From a virus: a stretch of 64,000 nucleotides of DNA. Below the pieces are notes generated by a model. It had not been told where the DNA came from and searched no databases. It saw only the letters and a program-made list of their open reading frames with translations. The stretch lies in the IMG/VR virus record IMGVR_UViG_3300028666_000023, positions 89,104 to 153,103 of that record; one strand, written 5' to 3'. The translations under genes and the position numbers were made by a program. This document shows positions 31,194-39,463 of this stretch, piece after piece; the first letter of the stretch is position 1, and the number at the start of each line of letters is the position of its first letter.

Positions 31194-31517
31194 CTACGCG
31201 CCGGGATCTTTGGGTGACTCCTCTATGGGTCGCTGTACCGCGAGCTTGTTCGTCTCGATGTGAACTGCTGCGTGCAAGATGCCGAGCATCTCGAAGCGCT
31301 TGTAGTCCGACGGCGCCAGGCCGAAGGACACACCGTCAGCCGCCTTGGCGATGAGTACGAGCGACTCAACCTCACCGTTCCGCACCTTTTGCTCGAACTG
31401 CTTCAGCAGCGTCAGCATCTCGAACTTGCGGTGGTTCTCCGCCATGTGATCGGCGAGAGAGGGGACACTGTTGTCTACGACTACCCGCAGGTTCGGGTTC
31501 TTCTCTTTGTCGTCCAT
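31194..31517 (-). CDS. Unknown 107-aa protein
   Basis: MDDKEKNPNLRVVVDNSVPS start. Helical middle (ENHRKFEMLTLLKQFEQKVR), then ESLVLIAKAADGVSFGLAPS, alpha/beta in outline. No Cys. Lies in front of the helicase gene in map order but downstream in transcription. Confidence 0.66.
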   Translation of the reverse strand: MDDKEKNPNLRVVVDNSVPSLADHMAENHRKFEMLTLLKQFEQKVRNGEVESLVLIAKAADGVSFGLAPSDYKRFEMLGILHAAVHIETNKLAVQRPIEESPKDPGA

Positions 31518-31522
31518 GGTTT

Positions 31523-32899
31523 CTATCTCAGCACGACGAGGTACTTCCGGCATCTGGAAACGGCGGTGTACGCCCAGCGCCGATAGAAGTCGGGGTCGTC
31601 GAAGCGATCCCACGGGTAGTCGTCCACGAGGATGACGTACTCGAACTCGCTGCCCTGCGCCTTGTGCACCGTGAGCGCGTAGCCAAAGTCGACCAGAAGA
31701 CCGAGCTGCTCCCAGCTGAAGGCCTTGTGACCCGAGAGCTCGCGGAAGGTGACGAGGTCCTTGAGCACGCGCTCTTGCCCGAACTGGTAGCGACTGACCG
31801 GGCCAGAGAAGTGGACGCGCTCGTCGCGGAAGTCGAGCTCCCCGTGGTAGTGGACGGGGTTCGTCTGATAGAGATTGCCCACCTCCCCGCGCATGCCGTT
31901 GAAGAGGCGCGTGTATGAGTTGCGCAAGCAGATGATCTGGTCGCCGATGCGCGGGTTCGGCGTAGCCCCCTGCTCGAAGCCCCAACGGATTTCCCTTGCG
32001 AGGTTGTTGAGCACGACGCGCGTCTTGTTCGAGAAGCAGAGAAGCGCGAGGTCGTCGATCTTGAAGCCGGGCGTTTGGTAGAGCGACTGCAGCACCTCGA
32101 AGAGCTGCTCCTTCGCGAGGAACTGCACCTCCGGCGTGTTCGCGTAGTTCGGAGGGAAGCGGCCGGTCGTGCGGACCTCCTCGGAGAGCGAGAGCACGGG
32201 ACTGCCCTTCGCCTGACGGTGGATGTGCTCGAGGGTGAGGTCCGGCTTGAGCATCAGGTTGAACTGCCCCTCGACTGGCGGGAGTTGGCCGTGGTCGCCG
32301 ACAGCGAGGATGGGAATCCTGTACTCCATGAAGTCGGACAAGATCTGCTCGCTGACCATCGAACCCTCATCGATGATGATGAGATCGAAGTGGAGCTCGT
32401 ACTTCTTGTCCCATCGCAAGATCGTCCCGGTCTTCTTGTCCGTGACAGGCTCGTACATCAGCCGATGGATCGTGGAGATCTCGTGGCTGTCGAAGAGAAC
32501 ATTCTGCTGCGCGAACTTCTGGCGGAGTACGCTGACCGCCTTACCCGTGAGCGAGCAGAAGGCGATGCGCTTGTTCTCGTAGTGCTCAGCGATGGCTCCG
32601 AGCATCGTTGTCTTGCCGGTGCCGGCGTAGCCGCCGACGGTCAAGATCTCCGGCTCTTCAGGGTCCATCGAATCGAACCAGTCCACGATGCAACCGAAGA
32701 CGTTGCGCTGCTCGTCGGACAAGCTGTTCTCGGTGAGCCGCCCACCCATCTGTTGTTCGACGGCGCGAAGTGCCTCCTCCTCGCTCAACATGTCGAACGT
32801 CTCGTTCAACGAGATGGCAGAGACGCTGGCCTTGGGCTTCCCGTTCAGCGTTCCGTTCTTGATGTAGAAGTCTTGCTTGGTCCCCGCGTACTGTTCCAT
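31523..32899 (-). CDS. SF1B DNA helicase (RecD2/Dda-like), 458 aa
   Basis: Walker A GGYAGTGKTT at 89-98, motif Ia region, Walker B LIIIDEGSM at about 173-181, motif III GDHGQLPPVEG at 201-211 and C-terminal UvrD_C_2-type FGYALTVHKAQGSEFEYVIL near 410. The N-terminal 60 residues are not conserved in this family. Predicted ATP-dependent 5'-3' helicase for replication or recombination. Length fits phage RecD2/Dda-like helicases, which lack RecD2's long N-terminus. Confidence 0.88.
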   Translation of the reverse strand: MEQYAGTKQDFYIKNGTLNGKPKASVSAISLNETFDMLSEEEALRAVEQQMGGRLTENSLSDEQRNVFGCIVDWFDSMDPEEPEILTVGGYAGTGKTTMLGAIAEHYENKRIAFCSLTGKAVSVLRQKFAQQNVLFDSHEISTIHRLMYEPVTDKKTGTILRWDKKYELHFDLIIIDEGSMVSEQILSDFMEYRIPILAVGDHGQLPPVEGQFNLMLKPDLTLEHIHRQAKGSPVLSLSEEVRTTGRFPPNYANTPEVQFLAKEQLFEVLQSLYQTPGFKIDDLALLCFSNKTRVVLNNLAREIRWGFEQGATPNPRIGDQIICLRNSYTRLFNGMRGEVGNLYQTNPVHYHGELDFRDERVHFSGPVSRYQFGQERVLKDLVTFRELSGHKAFSWEQLGLLVDFGYALTVHKAQGSEFEYVILVDDYPWDRFDDPDFYRRWAYTAVSRCRKYLVVLR

Positions 32900-33525
32900 G
32901 GATTCTTTTCTCGTTTCCTACTTCGTACGATCCATCCGTAGCAACGTTTGCAGAACCCGCGCGCGAAGTGGGGTGCTTGAGACGTGCCGCACTCGTGACA
33001 GCAGACGGGCTTCTCGCCGATGCCCCATACACCGACGTCCGTCTTCTTACTGCTGCGTTTGTATATGCGCTTGTCTCTGGGGAGCTGCGCGAGGAACGCG
33101 AGGATAGTCGCTTGCTCCTCAGGTCGCACGATGAACTGGTTCGGGTGCTTACGCTGGCGCGGGTCGATGCGGACAGAGTGGCGGAGCTTGATCCCCAGAT
33201 GCTCGATGGCGTTCTCCACCATGGGACGCGATCGCTTGGTGAGAAGCACGAAGCGCGCGAGGCTCATGTAGTCCGGGAGCTTGAGCTTGCGCGCGCGTGC
33301 GTGCTCGCGCACCGACATCGGACTGCGATTGAGCTCGCGCGCGATGTCTTCTATGTCGATGACGGCCCAACTAGCCGCAAGGAAGCGTTCCTCCCGCTCC
33401 TCCCACGTGCGGTGTGGGCCCGCTTTGCGTGGGTGATCATCAGGTGCCGGACTGTCGATTCCGGGCGGAAGATCTTCTTGCCGATGTAGAAGACGTGGAA
33501 GCTCGAGTTGTACTCGACTCCCCAC
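32845..33525 (-). CDS. HTH plus zinc-ribbon protein with unclear start
   Basis: Clear features are TWEEREERFLAASWAVIDIE with EDIARELNRSPMSVREHARA, a Myb/SANT- or sigma-type helix-turn-helix, and CCHECGTSQAPHFARGFCKR with CYGWIV, a C-terminal zinc ribbon. The frame is open to 33555, but no good ATG lies between the upstream gene and the HTH. The GTG at 33525 is arbitrary. It overlaps both neighbours. Possibly a homing-enzyme-like DNA-binding protein or a gene with a frameshifted start. Confidence 0.5.
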   Translation of the reverse strand: MGSRVQLELPRLLHRQEDLPPGIDSPAPDDHPRKAGPHRTWEEREERFLAASWAVIDIEDIARELNRSPMSVREHARARKLKLPDYMSLARFVLLTKRSRPMVENAIEHLGIKLRHSVRIDPRQRKHPNQFIVRPEEQATILAFLAQLPRDKRIYKRSSKKTDVGVWGIGEKPVCCHECGTSQAPHFARGFCKRCYGWIVRSRKREKNPWNSTRGPSKTSTSRTER

Positions 33526-33743
33526 TCCATCAGCTGCTCTTTGCTTGGGTCGCATGGGATCGAAAGGCTCATCGTGAGGATGTCTTCATCCGGGATGGAC
33601 CGGATGCGCTTCGCCTTGATGTCGTCGACCGCGAAGCCGTTGATGAAGGAGAAGAAGTCGCGCGCGTCATGCGGCGTCTCGGCAACCACCCAGAAGTCGG
33701 AGTCGCCGTTGTCGGTGGTGCACCAGTAGAGACCGAGGCTCAT
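33351..33743 (-). CDS. Unknown 130-aa protein
   Basis: MSLGLYWCTTDNGDSDFWVV, AETPHDARDFFSFINGF and GVEYNSSFHVFYIGKKIFRP: a pattern of a small alpha/beta protein found in phages (WCTTDxxxDDWF). Its last 30 residues (arginine-rich) overlap the next gene and may not be the native end. Confidence 0.62.
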   Translation of the reverse strand: MSLGLYWCTTDNGDSDFWVVAETPHDARDFFSFINGFAVDDIKAKRIRSIPDEDILTMSLSIPCDPSKEQLMEWGVEYNSSFHVFYIGKKIFRPESTVRHLMITHAKRAHTARGRSGRNASLRLVGPSST

Positions 33744-34141
33744 GCTTTCCTGCAGGACTGAATCATCTCGAAGAACCAGTCTAGGAAACCGGGCGGCAGG
33801 TTGTCACTCTGCTGCGCGACTTCGTCGTAGAGCTCCTCGAGGGCGTCGACCACGCGCGGCGGCAGGCGCGGGAAGTGCTCCGGTGCGTAGTCGTTGAGCG
33901 CGGTCACCAACCGAATGGCGCGCTCGTTGTAGACGCTGCGGTCGATGCCCGCGCCTTCAAGGACTTCGGGCACCGACTGCACGAGGAACCACGCCGCGTT
34001 GGCGACGTTGGCAGCGAGTCGGTAGCTACGAAGAAGGCGCTTCACCTGAGCGCCGGTGAGCGCGACCTCTTCATCAGACAGTTGCTCGAGGGCTCGAATC
34101 TCTGCCTCGGGCGTGAAGCTCGTTTGTGCTTTTCTAGCCAT
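33740..34141 (-). CDS. Unknown 133-aa helical protein
   Basis: Starts MARKAQTSFTPEAEIRALEQ. Mostly helical, with YRLAANVANAAWFLVQSVPE and a Pro/Leu-rich end. ATGA junction downstream. No family. Confidence 0.66.
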   Translation of the reverse strand: MARKAQTSFTPEAEIRALEQLSDEEVALTGAQVKRLLRSYRLAANVANAAWFLVQSVPEVLEGAGIDRSVYNERAIRLVTALNDYAPEHFPRLPPRVVDALEELYDEVAQQSDNLPPGFLDWFFEMIQSCRKA

Positions 34142-34631
34142 GCTTTCCTCTATCCCAACAGGGTCGATGCCAAGCAACCTCGCGGTGACTGTCGTTGAGG
34201 TCGATGACCACGAGCGAGTTCACTGGAAGAACGCGCCCGCATCCGCTGCAAGTTGCCGGCTCGTTGAGCACACGGTGCTGCGGGTAGTGTTGGTCTGAGG
34301 CGACCTCGTGCTCCGGAACCTGCACGCCGAACATGTCGTTGATGGCCTGCCGCATCTGGTCGGCCGATAGGCCCTCTCCCTCCATGTTCATCACCTGTAC
34401 GCGGATGTGCCGACGCGAGGACTTCGCCTCCTTCGTGCGCTTGAACGGTGCCTGCGGCGGCTTCGGTGGGGGAGGTGGTGGGGTAGGCGCTGAAGCTGGG
34501 GCGTCGAGGAGGTTGTGCTTGGCGATCAGCTTCACTGCTTCCATGGCCGCAGTCCTCGCCTCCTCCACCGATGCTCCGGAGGAGAGGGCGAGGGCCATCA
34601 GTCGCCGCGCACGCTCGTGCGGAGAGCTCAC
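34134..34631 (-). CDS. DUF2786-like protein with zinc knuckle, 165 aa
   Basis: N-terminus ERARRLMALALSSGASVEEA then RTAAMEAVKLIAKHNLL matches the helical DUF2786 pattern (K-x-x-x-L-L-A-L-A ... A-x-x-L-I-x-K-x-x-L). A Pro-rich linker leads to a C-terminal globular part with CSGCGRVLPVNSLVVIDL. Role unknown. Confidence 0.6.
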   Translation of the reverse strand: MSSPHERARRLMALALSSGASVEEARTAAMEAVKLIAKHNLLDAPASAPTPPPPPPKPPQAPFKRTKEAKSSRRHIRVQVMNMEGEGLSADQMRQAINDMFGVQVPEHEVASDQHYPQHRVLNEPATCSGCGRVLPVNSLVVIDLNDSHREVAWHRPCWDRGKHG

Positions 34632-35164
34632 TGCAGCTGCAGTGCGACGTACCGCTTGATCTGCTCGACGACTTCCGTGAGAAGACGCGGCGTGCCGCAG
34701 TTGGGTGCGTCGCAGCGCTCGGTGTGCGCTTTGAGCTCGGACTCGAGCTCGGGAACGATCTGGCGCAGTGCCTCGCTCTCGTACTCCTTGAAGACCGCGC
34801 CGGCCACCTTGGCGACCTGCTCCTTGTACGTGTCGACGTTCGAAGCGTCCGGCATGTGCCCGATGATCTTGCCGAGCAGCGCCTGCGTCTCGCGACTCAG
34901 GTGCGGGAACTCGGCCGGCGTGCGGCCCGCGAGCGCTTGCATGAGTCCCTGGATGGGATTGACGCGCTCTTCGGAGTGCTTCTGCGCCATGACCGCGATG
35001 CCCTGCTTGTGGAGATCGGTGCTCACGTTGTAGCCGGCCTCGAGCAGGTCGTTCATGTGCTTCTCGACCTCGAGACCGAACTTGCGGAAGTCCTTCTGGT
35101 ACGGCACCGCGATCACGCGGAACCGCTTCTCACTCTTTGCGCTCGTCTTCTTTGCCTTCGTCAT
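34628..35164 (-). CDS. Unknown 178-aa protein
   Basis: MTKAKKTSAKSEKRFRVIAV, PYQKDFRKFGLEVEKHMNDL, then a helical bundle ending VEQIKRYVALQLQ. An isolated Cys pair (CDAPNC) is in the tail. Overlaps the holin candidate by 35 nt. Confidence 0.65.
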   Translation of the reverse strand: MTKAKKTSAKSEKRFRVIAVPYQKDFRKFGLEVEKHMNDLLEAGYNVSTDLHKQGIAVMAQKHSEERVNPIQGLMQALAGRTPAEFPHLSRETQALLGKIIGHMPDASNVDTYKEQVAKVAGAVFKEYESEALRQIVPELESELKAHTERCDAPNCGTPRLLTEVVEQIKRYVALQLQ

Positions 35165-35339
35165 GATCTCTCTCCCTAGTACCAAACCACTCACGTACTG
35201 CCCACAAGGAACAGGACAGGGTGGGTAAGTGCGCCACCGGGATCAACCACCCCGACGGCTTCAACAACAAGAACATCAGCACGTCGATGGCCACCCCAAC
35301 GAGCAACCATTCGATCGCACTCTTTCGCTGTGCTGTCAC
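35130..35339 (-). CDS. Two-TM small protein, holin candidate, 69 aa
   Basis: GTG start overlapping the upstream TGA as GTGA. MTAQRKSAIEWLLVGVAIDV continues as a first hydrophobic span, then a short loop PSG, a second span (WLIPVAHLPTLSCSLWAV) and a highly charged C-terminus (ERDHDEGKEDERKE). This two-span, short, charged-tail design resembles class II holins. No endolysin is evident nearby, so the call is tentative. Confidence 0.5.
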   Translation of the reverse strand: MTAQRKSAIEWLLVGVAIDVLMFLLLKPSGWLIPVAHLPTLSCSLWAVREWFGTRERDHDEGKEDERKE

Positions 35340-35680
35340 GACTTCTTCTCCGGAAACCCGAAGTAGAGCAGCGCGCCTTGAACCGTCATCGGCTTCTTCG
35401 CGCGCTGCCACACGCTCTTCAGCGGTGGGTACGCTTCTAGATCTTCTTCCCTGAAGTGGGCCGCTTCCCCACTAACACCGATGCTGTCACGGATGACGTT
35501 GTAGATGACGAGCAACCCATCCGTGCATGGGGCGATGAACGGAGCTGGGTTCGAGGTGAACGCAGCTAGCCGCTCTTTCGCGAGGTCGTCGAAGAACTTC
35601 CGGCCGATCTCCAATCGTTCCGGTTCCTCGGTGGTCCCGGTCCCCATGACGACGACCGACAGGGTCTTCTCCATGGTCAT
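35336..35680 (-). CDS. Unknown 114-aa protein
   Basis: MTMEKTLSVVVMGTGTTEEP, then FFDDLAKERLAAFTSNPAPF and DGLLVIYNVIRDSIGVSGEA. Alpha/beta outline. Behind a box and GGGAGT. No family recognised. Confidence 0.66.
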   Translation of the reverse strand: MTMEKTLSVVVMGTGTTEEPERLEIGRKFFDDLAKERLAAFTSNPAPFIAPCTDGLLVIYNVIRDSIGVSGEAAHFREEDLEAYPPLKSVWQRAKKPMTVQGALLYFGFPEKKS

Positions 35681-35685
35681 GTTGT

Positions 35686-35707
35686 ACTCCCAGGAGTCTT
35701 ATTGCCT
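35686..35707 (-). promoter_or_regulatory. ATAAG box variant plus ribosome site
   Basis: Minus strand TAGGCAATAAGACTCCTGGGAG before ATG at 35680. The box core is GGCAATAAGA, and the ribosome site is GGGAG rather than GGAGG. Confidence 0.5.
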
Positions 35708-36377
35708 AACGGCCAAAGTTGTTTCCCGGGGGTTCATCTTCGCTGACCTCTGCCTGTACCGCCTCGTAGTCGACGAGGTTCTCGGGCAGGGAGAAGACGT
35801 CCTCACTGCTCGACGAGGAGAAGACCTCACGGCGACGGTACTCGGCAGGGCGACCGACGGAGAGAACGTTCTTCGGCGTGAGCCGCTTGATGTGCGTGCG
35901 CACGAGCGCGACGTCGAGTCCGAGCGAATCGCAGATGCCCACGAAGCTCGTGACGTACTTCCCCTGCTGCTCCCGCTCCTTCCACTCCGGTGTGCCCGGC
36001 TCCTCGGTGAAGAGCCAGTGGAAGGCAGCCTCCGCCATGGTCTTGTGGAGAAGGCGCGCGCTGCTTCGGTAGAGGACCCAGTCGTAGGCTGCACGACGCA
36101 CGATCTCGAGCAGCAACGCCTTGCAGCCGTTGATCTCCTGGAGCAAGAGCTCCTCTTCGTCTTGCGTGCGGCGCTTCGGACGTACGAGGACCGGCTCGCC
36201 GAGTAGCTTCTTCGGAGGCGCGGGGAAGCGAAGAACAATACCCGTGCGCGTCTTCCGCTTGGTCTCGGTGACCTCTTCAGCGCGCGCGAAGGCCGAGCGA
36301 AGGTCTTCGATGGAGGGCCGCTGCGTCCGCTTTGCTGCGCGCCGCAAAGCCAGATGAAGTACAGCGGCGAGGGGCAT
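35706..36377 (-). CDS. Unknown 223-aa protein
   Basis: MPLAAVLHLALRRAAKRTQR start. Central helical domain (LLQEINGCKALLLEIVRRAA). Near 145, KYVTSFVGICDSLGLDVALV then RTHIKRLTPKNVLS resembles the FSFxxICxxLGLDxxxxRxxIxRL element common in small regulatory proteins of delta-proteobacteria-like genomes, a possible DNA-binding helix pair. Serine-rich linker and acidic tail. Confidence 0.6.
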   Translation of the reverse strand: MPLAAVLHLALRRAAKRTQRPSIEDLRSAFARAEEVTETKRKTRTGIVLRFPAPPKKLLGEPVLVRPKRRTQDEEELLLQEINGCKALLLEIVRRAAYDWVLYRSSARLLHKTMAEAAFHWLFTEEPGTPEWKEREQQGKYVTSFVGICDSLGLDVALVRTHIKRLTPKNVLSVGRPAEYRRREVFSSSSSEDVFSLPENLVDYEAVQAEVSEDEPPGNNFGR

Positions 36378-36378
36378 G

Positions 36379-37275
36379 TCAGGTGATGACGGTGACGAGC
36401 TGCGGAGAGCCCGCCAGCCCAGGGTCGGGGATGTGGACGATCGAGTTGTCCATGCGCTTCACCAGGATGTTCGCGGTCCCAGGTGTGAGTCCCAAGATCG
36501 TGACATTCAACGACGAGGGCTGCACGCCCAAGACGGTCGTATCGTCACTTGTATACTGAACGTCCTCGATGTCAACGCCGAGGTTCTCCCCATCGCTCGC
36601 TGTCACCGTGGGAACCAGGGTGAGCGACTCGCCGACGTGGAGCGTATACGGGCCCGGCGGGTCGTAGACGACGCTCGCGGGGATGGGGAAGATCAAGTCG
36701 ACGATGTTGCAGTTCGGCAGGTCCGGCACATCGATGTGCCGAGTGATCTCCTCTTCGCCCTCCACCGTGCAGTCGTACTGCGCGTTGCGGAACAGGTTCA
36801 CCCGCACGTAGCCGTTCTTGTCGGTGCGCACGATGACGCGCTCTTTCAGAACAGCAGCGCCCTCCACCCACACCGGGTTGAACTTCGGCATGAAGTGGAT
36901 CTCCGTGCCTGGGGCAGGAGAACCATCACCGCTGCGGAAGAAGCCGAACGCGGTGCAGAGGCGTGAGTCGATGGGCACCGGCGGCGTCACCAGCGTGCCA
37001 GGCACATCGAACGTGTTCGAGGCCGGTGGAACGGGAGCCGAGAGCACGGTGAAGGTCAGCGGGTTCGGGAACGTGACCGAGAACTTGAAGAAGCGCGCCT
37101 GGTAGGGCGACGCTGCGGAGTCGAGCAAGAAGCCGACATGCCCGTTCGTGTCGGTCGTCGCGAGGCCGTAGGTGGTGAGGCCATCAGCCGACAAGATCTT
37201 CACCGTCACGCCGGAGATGGGGTTCTTCTGCGGGGTTGTGTCCTCGACGTAGAAGTCGACCGCTTCGCTGGACAT
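36379..37275 (-). CDS. Virion protein with carboxypeptidase-regulatory/Ig-like fold, 298 aa
   Basis: Starts MSSEAVDFYVEDTTPQKNPI. Beta-rich throughout. The pattern GVTVKILSADGLTTYGLATT then DTNGHVGFLL is the signature of a CarboxypepD_reg-like / Ig domain, and a second such unit lies near 90-190 (ERVIVRTDKNGYVRVNLF). The C-terminal Big-type strand is LTPGTANILVKR. A tail fibre or decoration protein is likely. Separated from its partner at 37859 by an endonuclease gene. Confidence 0.65.
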   Translation of the reverse strand: MSSEAVDFYVEDTTPQKNPISGVTVKILSADGLTTYGLATTDTNGHVGFLLDSAASPYQARFFKFSVTFPNPLTFTVLSAPVPPASNTFDVPGTLVTPPVPIDSRLCTAFGFFRSGDGSPAPGTEIHFMPKFNPVWVEGAAVLKERVIVRTDKNGYVRVNLFRNAQYDCTVEGEEEITRHIDVPDLPNCNIVDLIFPIPASVVYDPPGPYTLHVGESLTLVPTVTASDGENLGVDIEDVQYTSDDTTVLGVQPSSLNVTILGLTPGTANILVKRMDNSIVHIPDPGLAGSPQLVTVIT

Positions 37276-37859
37276 CAGGCCACTTCCTTTCCAGAACTGA
37301 AGGCATTGGTGTGGAGATCCAAGTAGTCCGCCATCGCGCGCAAGAGAGCGGAGGACTCCCTCATCAAACCCAGTGCCGTGTTGCACTTTCGGCAGAGCAG
37401 CGCGCGCAGGTAATTAGTCCCCGGTAGATGGTCGACGGCTAAGAGGGGGATCTTGCCATTTCGCAGGTCTGTCTCGGGATTCTTGCAGATCGCACAGACG
37501 CCATCCTGTGCTTCGAACTGCGCAACGTAGTCCCTCAAGGAAATACCGAATGTCTTTCGAAGGTAGAGGTCTTTCAGATGACCCGCATGCGCTTCCGTGT
37601 AGTGCTTGGCACAAAAGCCTTTCGCAGCGTGCTTGCGCGTACAACCAGGTGTCTCGCAGAAACGATCCTTGGTGGGATTCTGAGCGCACCCACAAGACTT
37701 TGTAAGGCCGCGCTTCAGACTCGTGCTTCGCACTTCTGTGCGCTTCCCGCACGTGCAGAGACACTGCCAAACACTCTTCCCAGCAGCGTCGCTGCCCGTG
37801 AGTCGTTCTACGCGCAGATGACCGAAGGTTTGACCGGTAAGTTCTAGACGCCTGGTCAT
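37275..37859 (-). CDS. Recombination endonuclease VII-like homing endonuclease, 194 aa
   Basis: The N-terminal module (LTGQTFGHLRVERL, CLCTCGKRTEVRS, SCGC) is shared with the HNH gene at 16239. It then has CETPGCTRKHAAKGFCAKHY and a C-terminal EndoVII domain CAICKNPETDLRNGKIPLLA, VDHLPGTNYLRALLCRKCNT, ALGLMRESS. The DH-x-x-x-x ... C-x-x-C-N pattern is diagnostic. Its TGATG-type junctions to virion genes on both sides show a precise insertion. Confidence 0.88.
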   Translation of the reverse strand: MTRRLELTGQTFGHLRVERLTGSDAAGKSVWQCLCTCGKRTEVRSTSLKRGLTKSCGCAQNPTKDRFCETPGCTRKHAAKGFCAKHYTEAHAGHLKDLYLRKTFGISLRDYVAQFEAQDGVCAICKNPETDLRNGKIPLLAVDHLPGTNYLRALLCRKCNTALGLMRESSALLRAMADYLDLHTNAFSSGKEVA

Positions 37860-38869
37860 TAGATGGACCTTCGAACCGCGAAGTCTATGTTCTGCTCTTG
37901 AACGCGGAACACGTCGTTCGTCCCGACAGAGGGGTCGAGGAGGTTGATCGACGTGATGCTCGTGTCGGTGGGGACGACGACGTCGCGCACGAGGTCGGTG
38001 CCGCCAACGGCGACGGTGATCTCCTGTCCGCGCGGCAGAAGAATCTCCGCGTGTCCATTCACATCGGTGAGGAGCAGCGTGTTCCCGCCGGCGACAGTCC
38101 GCCCTTCGACGAGAGCGCCGCTGAACTTCATGCCGATCAAGATCTCCTGCCCGTTGAGTGCCGCGCCCGATGCCCCAACGAGGTCGACGTAGCAGCGCAC
38201 GAGATTGGCCGAGGAGATACCGACGATGGAGATCGCCTGCGACGGAAGGGAGAAGTCGCTGACGAGACGCGAGGCGGAGTTGAAGAAGCGCGTCTTGTAG
38301 TAGAATTGGGGCGAGCCGTTCGGATCGATGACGCTGTAGAGCTCCTTGCCGGAGACCAGCAGCACGCGCGCATCAACACCGAAGGCGATGGAGCCAGGCT
38401 CGGTGGTGGCAAAGCCGAGGATAGGAGCAGCCTCCCCGCCGACGCAGCGAAGCATCGCGATCTCCCCGACCTGCGCGGTCTGCACGACAACCTGCCCGCT
38501 CGCTACGTAGCTAGAAAGAAGCTGGTTCGATTGCGCGGCAATCTGCGTGGCGACCTGCGCGAGGGTCAGCGGGTCAGCCCCGGTGAACGTGATGTCCACC
38601 GGGTACTTCTCGTCGATGAGGAAGTGCAGGTCCGTCCCGACGATCGTGACGAACGCGCCGGTCTGAGGTGGGGACGGTGCGGTGGTGGGTGCTCCGACAG
38701 GCAGCGTCGCCGGAGCCCACGCGTCTCCATTGAGGGACGTGTAGGGCCCGTCGGCGGTCGTCTGCGATCGCCACACCTCGAGACGATCGAACATCCCCTG
38801 CCAGGCAGTGAGGGGAATGAAGAAGTCGAGCTTGATGCTCTGCCTCGTAACAAGCGTCGACTGCGTCAT
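37859..38869 (-). CDS. Virion protein, 336 aa
   Basis: MTQSTLVTRQSIKLDFFIPL start. Beta-rich, with FDRLEVWRSQTTADGPYTSL and an insertion of VDITFTGADPLTLAQVATQI resembling a short jelly-roll or adhesin-type unit. It ends in a DVNGHAEILLPRGQEITVAV Ig-like domain, matching the neighbour at 36379. Likely tail structural. Confidence 0.65.
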   Translation of the reverse strand: MTQSTLVTRQSIKLDFFIPLTAWQGMFDRLEVWRSQTTADGPYTSLNGDAWAPATLPVGAPTTAPSPPQTGAFVTIVGTDLHFLIDEKYPVDITFTGADPLTLAQVATQIAAQSNQLLSSYVASGQVVVQTAQVGEIAMLRCVGGEAAPILGFATTEPGSIAFGVDARVLLVSGKELYSVIDPNGSPQFYYKTRFFNSASRLVSDFSLPSQAISIVGISSANLVRCYVDLVGASGAALNGQEILIGMKFSGALVEGRTVAGGNTLLLTDVNGHAEILLPRGQEITVAVGGTDLVRDVVVPTDTSITSINLLDPSVGTNDVFRVQEQNIDFAVRRSI

Positions 38870-38872
38870 GAG

Positions 38873-39202
38873 TCAGTTCTCGCTGGGGATGGGGGGAGGA
38901 ATCGGGAGAGCTGTCGTTGCGTCGGCGGCCTTGCGAAGCAAGCGGCCGGTCTTGTCGATGGCAGCCGGGGTGATCGGAAAGCCGTACTTCTTGTCGAGCG
39001 ACTTGCGGAACTCGATCGCGGCGAACGTCGCTTCCTGCGTGGCATTTGCGAGCTCTTGGACCTGCTGCTGCGCGAGCTGCTGTTGCAGACGGAGGTTCTG
39101 CAACCGCATGTGGTGGTTCTCCATCTGGAGGCGATCGACCTCCTCGATGAACTCCGCTTTCGTGAAGTCCTGCTCGCCGTTGGTTGTGGTTTCTTCAGCC
39201 AT
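38873..39202 (-). CDS. Unknown 109-aa coiled-coil protein
   Basis: Starts MAEETTTNGEQDFTKAEFIE. The chosen Met has AGGAG 5-9 bases upstream. A Gln-rich coiled coil (RLQNLRLQQQLAQQQVQELA) precedes a Pro-rich tail. Could be a virion or assembly accessory. Confidence 0.66.
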   Translation of the reverse strand: MAEETTTNGEQDFTKAEFIEEVDRLQMENHHMRLQNLRLQQQLAQQQVQELANATQEATFAAIEFRKSLDKKYGFPITPAAIDKTGRLLRKAADATTALPIPPPIPSEN

Positions 39203-39216
39203 TGTCTTCTCCTGGT

Positions 39217-39438
39217 TCAACTTCCGGTGAGGAAGTCGTTGATTGAAGCTACTACCAGATCGGAGGAGGCATCGACAGTTGCTTGCGCGAGCCTCTCCGA
39301 CCCAGTCCTACCCTTCAGGATGGCCTTCGCCGACGAGACTCGGTTGTTGAGCTCGTCGGTCCGCGACTTCCCCCAGTCCTGCGCCGCCTGCGACAGCTTG
39401 TCGAGACGTGCGTCGCGGTCTGCTTGGGAAGTCGCCAT
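39217..39438 (-). CDS. Unknown 73-aa protein
   Basis: MATSQADRDARLDKLSQAAQ start. Helical, with WGKSRTDELNNRVSSAKAIL. Preceded by a 25-nt gap with an unremarkable ribosome site. No family. Confidence 0.62.
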   Translation of the reverse strand: MATSQADRDARLDKLSQAAQDWGKSRTDELNNRVSSAKAILKGRTGSERLAQATVDASSDLVVASINDFLTGS

Positions 39439-39463
39439 GGCCACCAGTGTAGCGCCTTCTGGG

